DNA from: Dermatophilus congolensis
GTDB taxonomy: Bacteria; Actinomycetota; Actinomycetes; Actinomycetales; Dermatophilaceae
Direction of reading: 5' to 3'
Assembly (NCBI RefSeq): GCF_900447215.1
Contig: NZ_UFYA01000001.1
Span: forward strand, 1 to 64,000
DNA length: 64,000 bases
The notes under the pieces are model-generated. The model had not been told where the DNA came from and did no database searches. It saw nothing but the letters and a program-made list of their open reading frames with translations. Of this stretch, positions 9,137 through 17,597 are shown in pieces; positions within the stretch are counted from its first letter, which is position 1, and each line of letters starts with the position of its first letter. A program made the translations under genes and the position numbers.

Positions 9137-10114
9137 GTGAAAAACGATGTCAGCCCCGCAACCATGCTGCTGCGCATGGCCCACGACCCGAGATTCCGAA
9201 CCTTCGTGGAGACCAGATCGGTCAACTCCCACCTCGTATCCAAATTCGTCGCTGGCGAAACCGCCACCGACGCCCTCAACGCCACCGGCGAGCTCCTTGC
9301 CCGCGGGCGATACGTCACCATCAGCCACCTAGCCCCGGACCCACTGGACACAACACAAGCCCGCACCCACCGCAAACGGCTACGCAAAGCCCTGCGACGC
9401 ACTGTACAAGCTGGCTACAACGTCGAAGAACGCATCGAAATCGCCATCCGCCCCGGAGCCCTCGGCGCACGCCTACCCAACAACGGACACGAACTCGCTC
9501 TCGAACACGCCCACAAAATCACACACACCGCCACAGAAATAGGCGCCCGCGTCCTCATCGAAAGCGAACCAGGCCTGCCCGCCAGCGACACCCTCTCATT
9601 CACCGACGCCCTCCGACAGGACTACCCCGACACAGGAGTAGAACTGTGGTCGATGCGTAAACGCACCGAACGAGACGTTCTAGAACGTATTGATAGCCAA
9701 TGCCGCGTCCGACTTTCCTACGGAACCGATGAAGCCCGCGGCGGCGAGGACGAAACCCACGGCGCTCGCGACACTGACCTGGCGTATGTGCGCTCTTTAA
9801 CAGAATTGATGCGAAGCTCTGCAGCGTTTTCTGTCTCGGCTGCAGATCGTCGTGTGGTGGAGATTTCCGAAGCTCTAGTAGCCGCAGGGGAACGACAAGC
9901 AGGAACATTCGAATACCACCTACGGATGGGGACTCGCCCGATTGTCGAAGCCACGATCGCTGACCGAGGTGACCGCATGCGGGTGCTCGTGCCGTTCGGG
10001 CGAGACTGGTACCCCTACCTGATGGGCAGAGTCGCCGACCAGCCGGGGCAATTTTTGGCTTTGTTTCGACCTACCAAAGCTGCTCGGCGTGCCAAAGCGC
10101 GAGGAAAGCGATAA
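9137..10114 (+). CDS. Proline dehydrogenase
   Basis: A flavin-dependent proline dehydrogenase (about 325 aa) oxidises proline to pyrroline-5-carboxylate. The clearest family signature is at the C-terminus, where the protein has a FEYHLRMG segment followed by RVLVPFGRDWYPYLMGRVADQ, the substrate-binding 'YVPYG..W..Y..RR' region of the PRODH TIM barrel (two parts: MRVLVPFGRDW and PYLMGRVADQPG). Length matches the monofunctional Gram-positive enzyme. Starts TTG 9134 and GTG 9137 are both possible after gagagg; 9137 is given. It is followed 40 bp later by proC, the opposite step of the same pair of metabolites, so the two genes may balance proline turnover. The N-terminal half is less typical, which lowers confidence slightly. 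Confidence 0.8.
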   Translation: MKNDVSPATMLLRMAHDPRFRTFVETRSVNSHLVSKFVAGETATDALNATGELLARGRYVTISHLAPDPLDTTQARTHRKRLRKALRRTVQAGYNVEERIEIAIRPGALGARLPNNGHELALEHAHKITHTATEIGARVLIESEPGLPASDTLSFTDALRQDYPDTGVELWSMRKRTERDVLERIDSQCRVRLSYGTDEARGGEDETHGARDTDLAYVRSLTELMRSSAAFSVSAADRRVVEISEALVAAGERQAGTFEYHLRMGTRPIVEATIADRGDRMRVLVPFGRDWYPYLMGRVADQPGQFLALFRPTKAARRAKARGKR

Positions 10115-10153
10115 GCGATGAAGGATGAGACCGGTCGAGACAAAGGAGTGCAG

Positions 10154-10990
10154 ATGGGACAGAGCACAAACAACTCCAGTGCTGTTGCAGAAGCCATCAC
10201 GAAGCTGGCAGCAATTGGTGCAGGCACGATGGCAGGCGCAATCGTTAAAGGTGCGATCTCAGAAGGGCTTGAGCGGCAGAACGTGGTGGTCAGCACCCGT
10301 TCTGAGCAGACCAAAGAAGAGTGGGAGAGCTTCGGTGTGAAAGTAGCTGGTGAGAACTGCGATGCGGTCAAAGACGCAGACGTGGTGCTCATCGGGGTTA
10401 AACCTGCGCAGGTCACCGAAGTGTTGGGTGAGATTGGGTCGTCCTTGCATGACGACGCTGTGGTGGTGAGTGTGGCGGCCGGGGTTTCGTTGGACACCAT
10501 GGCTCAGGCACTGCCCGACGGTGTTGCGGTGGTAAGGGTGATGCCCAACTCGCCAGCCTTGCTTCGCGCAGGGGCAGCATCCCTGACGCCAGGAGCCCAT
10601 GTTGATGAAAAGCAGATGGAGCGAGTGCGTGCTCTGTTTGGGGCAGTGGGCACTTTCGTTGAAGTGCAGGAGCAGTACATCGAGGCTGTTACTGCAGTCA
10701 GTGGTTCGGGACCGGCGTATGTGTATCGCTTGGTGGAGACAATGGTTGATGGTGGCGTGTTGTTGGGGTTGACACGTGCCGATGCCACCACGTTGGCTGT
10801 GGCTACAGCTCAAGGGGCGGCATTGATGCTGGCTGAGTCTGGGGTGCGCCCAGGAGAACTTCGGGAGCAGGTCACTTCGCCTGGAGGTACGACAGCAGCG
10901 GCGTTGGCGCAGATGTCTCGTGGGGGGTTCGAGTCGGCTGTTCTTGATGGCATGGTTGCCTGCCGTGACCGTTCTCGAGAACTGGGTTAA
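10154..10990 (+). CDS. proC: Pyrroline-5-carboxylate reductase ProC
   Basis: ProC catalyses the last step of proline biosynthesis, NAD(P)H reduction of pyrroline-5-carboxylate. The 278-aa product starts with a Rossmann fold (AAIGAGTMAGAIVKG), has the VVRVMPNSPALLRAG segment near residue 130, and the family signature around ELREQVTSPGGTTAAALAQM near the C-terminus. ATG 10154 has the ideal Shine-Dalgarno aaaggag 6 nt upstream; the in-frame ATG at 10118 lacks one and would add 12 unusual residues. It is probably cotranscribed with the upstream proline dehydrogenase gene. Confidence 0.95.
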   Translation: MGQSTNNSSAVAEAITKLAAIGAGTMAGAIVKGAISEGLERQNVVVSTRSEQTKEEWESFGVKVAGENCDAVKDADVVLIGVKPAQVTEVLGEIGSSLHDDAVVVSVAAGVSLDTMAQALPDGVAVVRVMPNSPALLRAGAASLTPGAHVDEKQMERVRALFGAVGTFVEVQEQYIEAVTAVSGSGPAYVYRLVETMVDGGVLLGLTRADATTLAVATAQGAALMLAESGVRPGELREQVTSPGGTTAAALAQMSRGGFESAVLDGMVACRDRSRELG

Positions 10991-11255
10991 CCATTAAAAA
11001 TACTGGTATTCAATGCTTTTCGTTGGCTACGGGGTGTTTACTCGGCGTTTGTGCAGTGTTCGTTCTAATGCTGAGGCCGATACCTCTTACCCAGGCAAAG
11101 TCGTGACGGTGCGCTGTTAATCTCATGGCAAATGGGTCTGTGCACCTTCCGTGAGCGGTCGATGGGAAAGACGGGCACGAAGATCTCGTGCGTGGCCCCC
11201 TGCTTCACGGGCGGGATGCGGGCCACGTGCCCCGAGCAGAAAGGCCTTCACACAC
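10991..11255 (+). other. Intergenic region with a structured leader before the GNAT gene
   Basis: No gene is seen here. The right half can fold: ggtgc...gcacc around 11106-11151, a 5-bp stem at 11176-11180/11186-11190, and two mutually exclusive longer pairings, 11173-11179 with 11226-11232 or 11191-11198 with 11220-11227. The alternatives share bases 11226-11227, as in an attenuator or riboswitch-like switch. The last stem ends about 25 nt before the GNAT start. I recognise no known riboswitch class. Confidence 0.4.
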
Positions 11256-11777
11256 ATGACCGATATTTCCATTCGTATTCTGGGTGAAGATGACTGGCAG
11301 GTGTACCGCGAGGGCCGCCTGCGTGCTCTCAAAGAATCACCAGAAGGATTCGCGGCCAAATATGAGGACGAGGCCGCAGTCGATGATCAGTTATGGAAAG
11401 ACCGGGTGAAGCGTTCCTCGCGGTTAGTTGCTGAACAAGATGGGCGCCCTGTTGGGATTGCCTCAGTTCGTCTCAGTGACGACCTATTCGAAAACGCCTC
11501 AGAGGTGTTCGGGCTGTGGGTAGCTGCAGATCTGCGAGGAACGGGGCTCGCATCTCGACTGGTCCAGGAAGCAGCTCAGGTGGCTACCGCCCATGAGCGC
11601 GGGCAGCTGCTGTATTGGGTAGGCACCGAAAATGCCCGAGGAGTAGCCTTCGCGAGCAGTTTCGGGTTCCGCCCTACTGAGTACCGCCGCCCAATGCGAG
11701 TGCACAGCGCCGGTGAAGAAGCTTCGCAAGAGGCAAGCTCCGAAGAGATTGCGTTGAGCCTGGCTTTGGAACGCTAA
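11256..11777 (+). CDS. GNAT family N-acetyltransferase
   Basis: A 173-aa GCN5-related acetyltransferase. The core of the fold is visible: DWQVYREGRLRALKESP at the N-terminus, GIASVRLS (strand 3), EVFGLWVAADLRGTGLASRL (strand 4 and the acetyl-CoA-binding V-x-x-x-x-R-G-x-G loop; quoted as VAADLRGTGLA), and FASSFGFRPT near the C-terminus. The substrate is unknown. ATG 11256 follows an agaaagg motif; an in-frame ATG-less extension to 11151 is Arg/Ala/Pro-rich and covers the structured leader, so it is rejected. The gene is isolated: a pseudogene follows it. Confidence 0.85.
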   Translation: MTDISIRILGEDDWQVYREGRLRALKESPEGFAAKYEDEAAVDDQLWKDRVKRSSRLVAEQDGRPVGIASVRLSDDLFENASEVFGLWVAADLRGTGLASRLVQEAAQVATAHERGQLLYWVGTENARGVAFASSFGFRPTEYRRPMRVHSAGEEASQEASSEEIALSLALER

Positions 11778-11862
11778 GTCTGCGCAGGGGGCTTTTGGCG
11801 GTAGACCTGTCGATGTACCGCGTAAGGAGGTCAGCTCACGTAGCCATGCCCGCATGGGAGAC

Positions 11863-12321
11863 GCACGCGTGAGTGTCATGTGGATCACGCAGTGAACTTC
11901 ACCGGTGGTCTTCACCATGCGATGCGTGATCGAGCCGTTGGATTCTGTGTATATAACGGTGCAGTCATGGCTATTGACTAGCTTCTGCAGGCAGGGGCCA
12001 CACGTGTTGCTTATGTCGATGTTGATGCTCAACGTGCCGTGAAGACTCAGTTGCATGACTTGGCCCACGAGCTGTGCGAAGGGCGTGGGGCGCATTGGGA
12101 GAAGAGGGGATACCAGCCTGTTTCTGTAGTTCTCGCACGTGGAGTCATCTTGTGGCCATTGCGGCGCATCGCCCTATTGATGTGGCTATTGCTATCCCGA
12201 CTAGCTGACTTTCCGTTCTTGGGAAGATGGATGCGACCGCGGCGATAGCCTTGATACCGCTGTCATGGCAGCCCGGGAGGCCGTGTTCAGTTATCACGGT
12301 CTGGATGCTTGGTATGACTGA
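11863..12321 (+). pseudogene. acuC: Remnant of acuC (histone-deacetylase-family acetoin utilisation protein)
   Basis: Three reading frames together spell fragments of one AcuC protein. From about 11888: AVNFTGGLHHAMRDRAVG, then FCVYNGAVMAID, a TAG stop at 11979 exactly where the family has Trp, then LLQAGATRVAYVDVDA. This joins directly to QRAVKTQLHDLAHELCEGRG, which in intact AcuC lies over 100 residues later, so the middle is deleted. Near 12140 the frame shifts and reads TWSHLVAIAAHRPIDVAIA; after another deletion and shift it reads FRSWEDGCDRGDSLDTAV and AAREAVFSYHGLDAWYD, ending at a TGA (12319-12321) at the normal C-terminus. The N-terminal third is missing. The gene is clearly dead. 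In related genomes acuC lies near proC and bS22, consistent with vertical decay. Confidence 0.88.
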
Positions 12322-12643
12322 TCAGCGCAGCCGCTCCATCAGCATGGCCACACGCAGCGGTCAACTGGCTTTGGGTACAGGCATGCGCCCGGAGTAGGAT
12401 TGCCCAGACCGTCAACTGCCCGGCCCCGGTTCGCACCCGCCTCGGGGGCTGCTGATGTAGCGGAACGTGCACCTCACGGATTGCCGAGCCGTCACCTTCA
12501 CGCAGCTGAACGCCGCAGCACGAGCTGTGGATTCGAGCCGAATGCCGAATCGAATGGTCGGCCGAATGTAGTGGACGTGACGAGGCTCGTAATGCACGAG
12601 ATCCCGTACCGGCCGCTCCGACAACGATGATTGAGGTGTCCCC
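12322..12643 (+). other. Gene-free stretch between acuC remnant and bS22
   Basis: About 320 bp with no convincing reading frame on either strand. Related actinobacteria often have a small excisionase/BldC-type helix-turn-helix gene just before bS22; here only weak scraps could correspond to it (for instance ctcacgg..ttgccgag near 12471 and a frame reading TRLVMHEIP near 12580). The bS22 promoter must lie in the right end of this stretch. Confidence 0.5.
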
Positions 12644-12742
12644 ATGGGATCTGTGATCAAGAAGCGCCGCAAGCGCATGGCCAAGAAGAAGCACCGCAAG
12701 CTGCTTCGTAAGACGCGTCACCAGCGTCGCAACAAGAAGTGA
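12644..12742 (+). CDS. Small ribosomal protein bS22 (AURKAIP1/COX24-domain protein)
   Basis: This 32-codon gene encodes an extremely basic peptide (begins MGSVIKKRRKRMAKKKHR, ends RHQRRNKK), the form known from actinobacteria as bS22, a small-subunit ribosomal protein bound near the decoding-centre rRNA. Length, the starting MGSVIKKRRKRM and the K/R pattern are diagnostic. ATG 12644 follows a gaggtgtcccc leader. It is easily missed because of its size. A GC-rich hairpin follows the stop. Its presence beside the glutaredoxin-like gene and hemA is normal synteny, though several genes usually found between bS22 and hemA are absent here. Confidence 0.95.
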   Translation: MGSVIKKRRKRMAKKKHRKLLRKTRHQRRNKK

Positions 12743-12748
12743 CACCGA

Positions 12749-12778
12749 GTCCGGGGGGCGACACGATGTCTCCCGGAC
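12749..12778 (+). terminator. Hairpin after bS22
   Basis: gtccggg (12749-12755) pairs with cccggac (12772-12778) 7 bp after the bS22 stop codon. There is no T-run, so terminator function is likely from position rather than proven by form. Confidence 0.5.
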
Positions 12779-12916
12779 AACGTGTCCGCACGGGGTCACC
12801 GGATGTGCCGGTCGGCCCCGTTCCTGTGCCCATGACGCCACCCGGTCACTGCGCAAAAAACTCAACCACACAGGCTGATGCCGTGGAGCAGCTGCAGCGG
12901 CACTAGAGTTTTAGGC

Positions 12917-13189
12917 ATGGATTCGCATGTGCCGACGATCACCCTGATCACTAAGCCTGGATGCCACCTGTGTGACCTGGCCCGTGATGTCGTGACCCGA
13001 GTCGCTGACCAACTCTCCGTTGGTTTCGAGGAAAAGTCTCTCCCCGACATGACTGACCCAGACCCCATCTTGTGGGAGCAGATCCCTGTCACATACATCG
13101 ACGGTGAGCCACACGACTACTGGCGAGTGAGCGAATCACGTTTGCGTGCAGAGTTAACCGAACGTATGCAACAAAACAGCCAAAACTGA
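12917..13189 (+). CDS. Glutaredoxin-family (thioredoxin-fold) protein
   Basis: A 90-aa protein of the DUF836/glutaredoxin-like group. It begins with a beta strand (TITLITKP) followed by the redox motif Cys-His-Leu-Cys, a helix, and the cis-proline region IPVTYIDGE. Such proteins are cytoplasmic thiol oxidoreductases of unknown partner. ATG 12917 is used; the in-frame ATG at 12878 adds 13 residues not seen in relatives. In many actinobacteria this gene is followed by rex and hemA; here hemA follows after 165 bp and rex is missing from the window. Confidence 0.85.
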   Translation: MDSHVPTITLITKPGCHLCDLARDVVTRVADQLSVGFEEKSLPDMTDPDPILWEQIPVTYIDGEPHDYWRVSESRLRAELTERMQQNSQN

Positions 13190-13354
13190 ACGGTATGTCC
13201 TCACTCTCTCCGAATCGCCGATCAAGCAATTGAACTGGCCTATTGTGAGAAGAGTGCCAAAAGTAGGCACGACCGTCGCAGAACCAACGGACCCTCACAC
13301 CGGGCCCGCCCCCGAGAACACCAACTCGGGAAAACGCCGTAGGAGGAGCAACAC

Positions 13355-14713
13355 GTGAGTCTTGTCGTGTTGGGGCTGTCTCACCGCACATCCCCGCTGG
13401 ACCTCTTGGAACGCGCCAGCCTCGACGCCAACGGCATCGCTGCCCTCCGCGACTGCCTGCGCTCCTCGCAACACATCGCCGAATCAGCACTCATCACCAC
13501 CTGCAACCGCATCGAGGTGTATGCCGAAGCCCGCACCTTCCACGGAGCCATCGATGACATCGGCGACGCCCTTGAACTAGCCAGCGGAGTCTGCCGCGCC
13601 GACCTGGCCGACCACCTATACGTCCACTACGAAGACCGCGCCGTAGCCCACGCATTCTCCGTCGCCTGTGGGCTGGACTCAATGGCCGTCGGTGAAGCCC
13701 AAATTCTTGGGCAAATGCGCGCAGCCCTCGCCGACGCTCAACGCCACGAAACAGCAGGCCCGGTACTCAACACCCTCTTCCAACAAGCCCTACGCGTTGG
13801 GAAAAAAGCCCACTCCGACACCGCTATCGATAAAGCAGGACCCTCACTAGTTGAACGCGGCCTGCACCTATGCACACAAGCTATCGGCGACCTCAGCACC
13901 AAACGCGTCGTTGTCATGGGCGCCGGAGCCATCAGTGCCCTGGCTGCCACCACCCTCGTCCGTGCAGGAATCACTGACGTCCTAGTAATCAACCGCACCC
14001 GGGCCAAAGCCGACCACCTCTCATCCGGACTCGGCCTCACCAGCGGCGACTGGGACGACCTCGACACCCACCTCACCCGCGCCGACCTCATCGTTGCCTG
14101 CACCGGCGCAACCGACCACATCGTCACCGGCGACATGGCCGCCCGCATCGCCCAAGCCCGCCAAGGCCGTCCACAGGCCTATCTCGATCTCGCGCTACCC
14201 CGCGACATCGCTCCCGAAGTCACCGATCACGCCTATGTCGCAGACCTCGCCGTCATTGGTGAATCCCTGCGCGGCGGAGACGCCACCGCCTCAGCTGTTT
14301 CCGAAGTAACCGACCTCGTCACCGCCGAAGTCGCCGAATTCATGCTCATGCGACGCCAATCCGAGGTCGCCCCCACTGTCGCTGCGCTACGACGCCAATC
14401 CGCCGACGTCGTCAAAGCAGAACTCGCGCGACTGGCAACCAAACTGCCCACCGACCTCGACCCCAAAGTCCGCGCCGAAATCGAACAATCAGTCCGCCGC
14501 GTCGCCACAAAAATCCTGCACACCCCCACCGTGCGCGTCAAAGAACTCGCATCATCACCACTCGGTGACTACACCGGAGCCCTCCGCGCACTCTTCGACC
14601 TCGACGCCACCGAAACCGCCACCGTCTCGGCCCCGCCCACCGTAGGGCCTCGCGCACCCATGCCCGGCGAAGTCGCCGGAGCCATCATGGACCCCAGGAG
14701 ACTGAACCGTTGA
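13355..14713 (+). CDS. hemA: Glutamyl-tRNA reductase HemA
   Basis: HemA reduces glutamyl-tRNA to glutamate-1-semialdehyde, the committed step of the C5 haem pathway. The 452-aa protein has the N-terminal catalytic domain with the nucleophile Cys50 in ITTCNRIEVY, the SVACGLDSMAVGEAQILGQ region (cited as GLDSMAVGEAQIL), an NADPH Rossmann domain (VVVMGAGAISALAA, about 185-200) and the C-terminal dimerisation helices. GTG 13355 follows a strong taggagg Shine-Dalgarno. The stop overlaps the start of hemC. It leads a five-gene hem run. Confidence 0.97.
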   Translation: MSLVVLGLSHRTSPLDLLERASLDANGIAALRDCLRSSQHIAESALITTCNRIEVYAEARTFHGAIDDIGDALELASGVCRADLADHLYVHYEDRAVAHAFSVACGLDSMAVGEAQILGQMRAALADAQRHETAGPVLNTLFQQALRVGKKAHSDTAIDKAGPSLVERGLHLCTQAIGDLSTKRVVVMGAGAISALAATTLVRAGITDVLVINRTRAKADHLSSGLGLTSGDWDDLDTHLTRADLIVACTGATDHIVTGDMAARIAQARQGRPQAYLDLALPRDIAPEVTDHAYVADLAVIGESLRGGDATASAVSEVTDLVTAEVAEFMLMRRQSEVAPTVAALRRQSADVVKAELARLATKLPTDLDPKVRAEIEQSVRRVATKILHTPTVRVKELASSPLGDYTGALRALFDLDATETATVSAPPTVGPRAPMPGEVAGAIMDPRRLNR

Positions 14714-15666
14714 GCCACACCCTCAAGCTCGGAACCCGCCGCAGCGCACTCGCCACCACCCAATCCAGGTGGGTACGAGACCAACTCGCTCAAGCCGGAG
14801 TGGAATCCGAACTCGTCGAGGTCATCACCGAGGGCGACATCAACATGGCCCCCCTAACCCAAATCGGCGGAACCGGAGTCTTCGCCTCCGCACTACGCCA
14901 CCGCCTCCTGAACAGCGACGTTGACTTCGCCGTCCACTCACTCAAAGACCTCCCCGTCGCTCCCCACACCGGACTGACCATCGCCGCCATCCCCACCCGC
15001 GAAGATGTCCGCGACGTACTCATCAGCGCCCACAACGAAACCCTCGAAGAACTTCCACACGGCGCCACCATCGGCACCGGCTCACCCCGCCGCGCCGCCC
15101 AGCTCCATGCCATCCGTCCTGACCTAAACCTCAAACCCATCCGCGGCAACGTCGGCACCCGCATCGCCCACGTCGACGAAGGCCGCCTCCATGCCGTCAT
15201 CCTCGCCGGAGCCGGAATCCGCCGTCTCGGCCTCACCGACCGCATCAGCCAATACCTCCCCACCAACACAGTCCTACCCGCAGCAGGCCAAGGTGCTCTA
15301 GCCATCGAATGCCGCAGCGACAGCACCGACATCCGCCAAGCCCTCGCCCTCATCGACAACCCCACCAGCCGCCTCGAAACACACATCGAACGCACCGTAC
15401 TGGCCACCCTCGAAGCCGGATGCACCGCACCCATCGGCGTCTATGCCCAACTCCTCACCGCAACCACAGCCGCCACCGCCACTGGGATAACCCCACCAGA
15501 CACCGACACCGAACCCCACATCCTGCTCGACACCTTCGTCCAAACCACCACCGGACCCATCCGCCTACGCCGCACCGCTCCCGCCGGCCAAGCCGAACGC
15601 CTCGCCATCGACGTCGGAACCGAACTACGCGAACACGTACTGGCCGAACAACCCACCCAGCGCTAA
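14710..15666 (+). CDS. hemC: Hydroxymethylbilane synthase (porphobilinogen deaminase) HemC
   Basis: HemC joins four porphobilinogen units into hydroxymethylbilane. Landmarks in the 318-aa product are LGTRRSALATTQS at the start, the VHSLKDLP active-site stretch, GTGSPRRAAQL, and Cys238 in LEAGCTAPIG, which carries the dipyrromethane cofactor. The start is an uncommon TTG (14710) that overlaps the hemA TGA by sharing TTGA, with aggag 9 nt upstream; no other start fits the family's N-terminus. Translational coupling to hemA is therefore likely. Confidence 0.97.
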   Translation: MSHTLKLGTRRSALATTQSRWVRDQLAQAGVESELVEVITEGDINMAPLTQIGGTGVFASALRHRLLNSDVDFAVHSLKDLPVAPHTGLTIAAIPTREDVRDVLISAHNETLEELPHGATIGTGSPRRAAQLHAIRPDLNLKPIRGNVGTRIAHVDEGRLHAVILAGAGIRRLGLTDRISQYLPTNTVLPAAGQGALAIECRSDSTDIRQALALIDNPTSRLETHIERTVLATLEAGCTAPIGVYAQLLTATTAATATGITPPDTDTEPHILLDTFVQTTTGPIRLRRTAPAGQAERLAIDVGTELREHVLAEQPTQR

Positions 15667-15667
15667 C

Positions 15668-16513
15668 GTGACCACCCCACCTGCACTCCACGGCTGGCGC
15701 GTACTCGTCCCCAGAACTCCCGAACAAGCCGCCGCCACCATCAGCGCCCTCGCCCGCCATGGCGCCCACGGCCACGCCGTACCCACCATCTGCATCACCC
15801 CACCCCAAGACCCAACCCCCCTGCACAACGCACTGGCCGCCCTACCCACCGGACGATTCGCTTGGACCGTCTTCACCAGCATCAACGCCGTCACCGCCAC
15901 CCGAAAAACCCTCGAACAACTCCACCCCAACCAACCCAGCAACACCCACTTCACCCACACCCGCGTTGCCTGCGTCGGAGGCGTCACCCACACCGCCCTC
16001 AACACCTGGGGCATCAACACCACCCTGACTCCACCTCACCGCTTCAGCGCCGCCGGACTCCTAGACATCTGGCCCACCGCCACCACCACCCCCACAGACA
16101 TCCTCTTACCCCGCGCCGACATCGCCCCACCCCTCCTACCCGAAGGCCTACGCAAACTCGGCTGGAACCCCATCGACGTCACCGCCTACCGCACCACCGC
16201 CGCACCCCCACCACCACCAGAAATCCACGACGCCATCACCAACGGCTCCTACCACGCCGCCCTATTCACCTCAGCCTCCACCGTCAACAACCTCATCAAA
16301 CTCACCGGCCCACCTCACCCCAACACCCTCATCGCCTGCATCGGTCCCTCCACAGCCACCGCCGCACGCAACGCAGGACTACGCGTGGACATCATCCCCC
16401 CACAAGCAACCTCCGAAGCGCTCGTCGAAGCACTCGCCACCTACGCGCAAACCAACCCACCCCACCCAAAAAACACCCAAAACCACACCACCACGCAGCC
16501 GGAGAAACCATGA
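15668..16513 (+). CDS. hemD: Uroporphyrinogen-III synthase HemD
   Basis: HemD cyclises hydroxymethylbilane with inversion of ring D. It is a two-lobed protein with poor sequence conservation; the first lobe starts [15 protein letters not shown] and contains [10 protein letters not shown], the second has [15 protein letters not shown] and [18 protein letters not shown]. These match the family and the position between hemC and hemB settles the call. At 281 aa it is a stand-alone HemD, not the CobA-HemD fusion common in other actinobacteria. The C-terminal 25 residues are low-complexity (Thr, Gln, Pro, His). GTG 15668 comes one base after hemC; the stop overlaps hemB. Confidence 0.93.
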   Translation: MTTPPALHGWRVLVPRTPEQAAATISALARHGAHGHAVPTICITPPQDPTPLHNALAALPTGRFAWTVFTSINAVTATRKTLEQLHPNQPSNTHFTHTRVACVGGVTHTALNTWGINTTLTPPHRFSAAGLLDIWPTATTTPTDILLPRADIAPPLLPEGLRKLGWNPIDVTAYRTTAAPPPPPEIHDAITNGSYHAALFTSASTVNNLIKLTGPPHPNTLIACIGPSTATAARNAGLRVDIIPPQATSEALVEALATYAQTNPPHPKNTQNHTTTQPEKP

Positions 16514-17508
16514 ACGACAACCACGAACCCCTACGCCGCCGCCCCCGCCGCCTACGCAGCACACCTGCTATCCGCCGACTCGTCGCCGAAACTCGACTCC
16601 ACCCAGCCCAACTCATCCTTCCCGTCTTCATCGCCGAAGACACCGACCACCCCACTGCCATCACCTCCATGCCCGGAGTCGTCCAACACTGCATGGACTC
16701 CCTACTCACCACAGCCCGCGAAGCAGCAAACGCCGGAATCGGCGGCATCATGCTCTTCGGCGTCCCCACGCACAAAGACGCCACCGGCTCCGGCGCCGAC
16801 GACCCCAACGGCATCCTCAACACTGCACTATCCCGCGTCCGCGACACCGTAGGCGATGACCTACTCGTCATGGCCGACACCTGCCTCGACGAATTCACCG
16901 ACCACGGACACTGCGGCGTCCTAGCCACAGACAGCCGCGGAAACACCTATGTTGACAACGACGCCACCCTCGAACGCTACGCATCCATGGCCGTATCCCA
17001 AGCCAACGCAGGAGCCCACATCGTCGGCCCCTCCGGAATGATGGACGGCCAAATCGGTGTCATCCGCGACGCCCTCGACCAAGCCGGACACACCGACACC
17101 ATCATCCTCGCCTACTCCGCCAAATACGCCTCCGCCTACTACGGACCCTTCCGCGAAGCTGTCTCCTCATCCCTGACCGGCGACCGCAAAACCTACCAAC
17201 AAGACCCAGCCAACATCGCCGAATCCCTCCTCGAAACCGAACTCGACATCGAACAAGGCGCCGACATCGTCATGGTCAAACCCGGCATGCCCTACCTCGA
17301 CGTCCTCGCCACCATTGCAGCCAACGTCAACGTCCCCGTCTGCTCTTACCAAGTCTCCGGCGAATACGCCATGCTCGAAGCCGCCGCAGCCAACGGCTGG
17401 ATTGACCGCGACCGCGCCATCCTCGAATCACTCACCTGCCTCAACCGCGCCGGAGCCGGCTCCATCCTCACCTACCACGCCCTCCACGCCGCCCACCTGC
17501 TCGGATAA
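16510..17508 (+). CDS. hemB: Delta-aminolevulinic acid dehydratase (porphobilinogen synthase) HemB
   Basis: HemB condenses two 5-aminolevulinate molecules to porphobilinogen. The 332-aa protein shows [19 protein letters not shown] at the N-terminus (given in part), the metal-site region [15 protein letters not shown], Lys in [16 protein letters not shown] and the Schiff-base Lys in [11 protein letters not shown]. The retained cysteines in the DTCLDEF...HGHCG stretch suggest a zinc-type site. ATG 16510 overlaps the hemD stop (ATGA) with ggag 6 nt upstream. The frame is open upstream to 15862, but that part lies over hemD. Confidence 0.97.
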   Translation: MNDNHEPLRRRPRRLRSTPAIRRLVAETRLHPAQLILPVFIAEDTDHPTAITSMPGVVQHCMDSLLTTAREAANAGIGGIMLFGVPTHKDATGSGADDPNGILNTALSRVRDTVGDDLLVMADTCLDEFTDHGHCGVLATDSRGNTYVDNDATLERYASMAVSQANAGAHIVGPSGMMDGQIGVIRDALDQAGHTDTIILAYSAKYASAYYGPFREAVSSSLTGDRKTYQQDPANIAESLLETELDIEQGADIVMVKPGMPYLDVLATIAANVNVPVCSYQVSGEYAMLEAAAANGWIDRDRAILESLTCLNRAGAGSILTYHALHAAHLLG

Positions 17509-17597
17509 CCCCCCACACCCCAACAACAGCCACCCCAACACACACCACAATCACACGCAGAACTGACCCCCAGCTACACGTGCGGCATGATGGGGCC

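Noticed and set aside
12466-12630. Possible remnant of the excisionase/BldC-type helix-turn-helix gene
   Set aside because: Two short fragments look right, but their spacing is about twice that expected and the sequence between gives no match, so chance is likely.
13243-13262. Possible Rex operator (TTGTGA...TGCCAA) before hemA
   Set aside because: Only one half-site resembles the consensus, and no rex gene is nearby.
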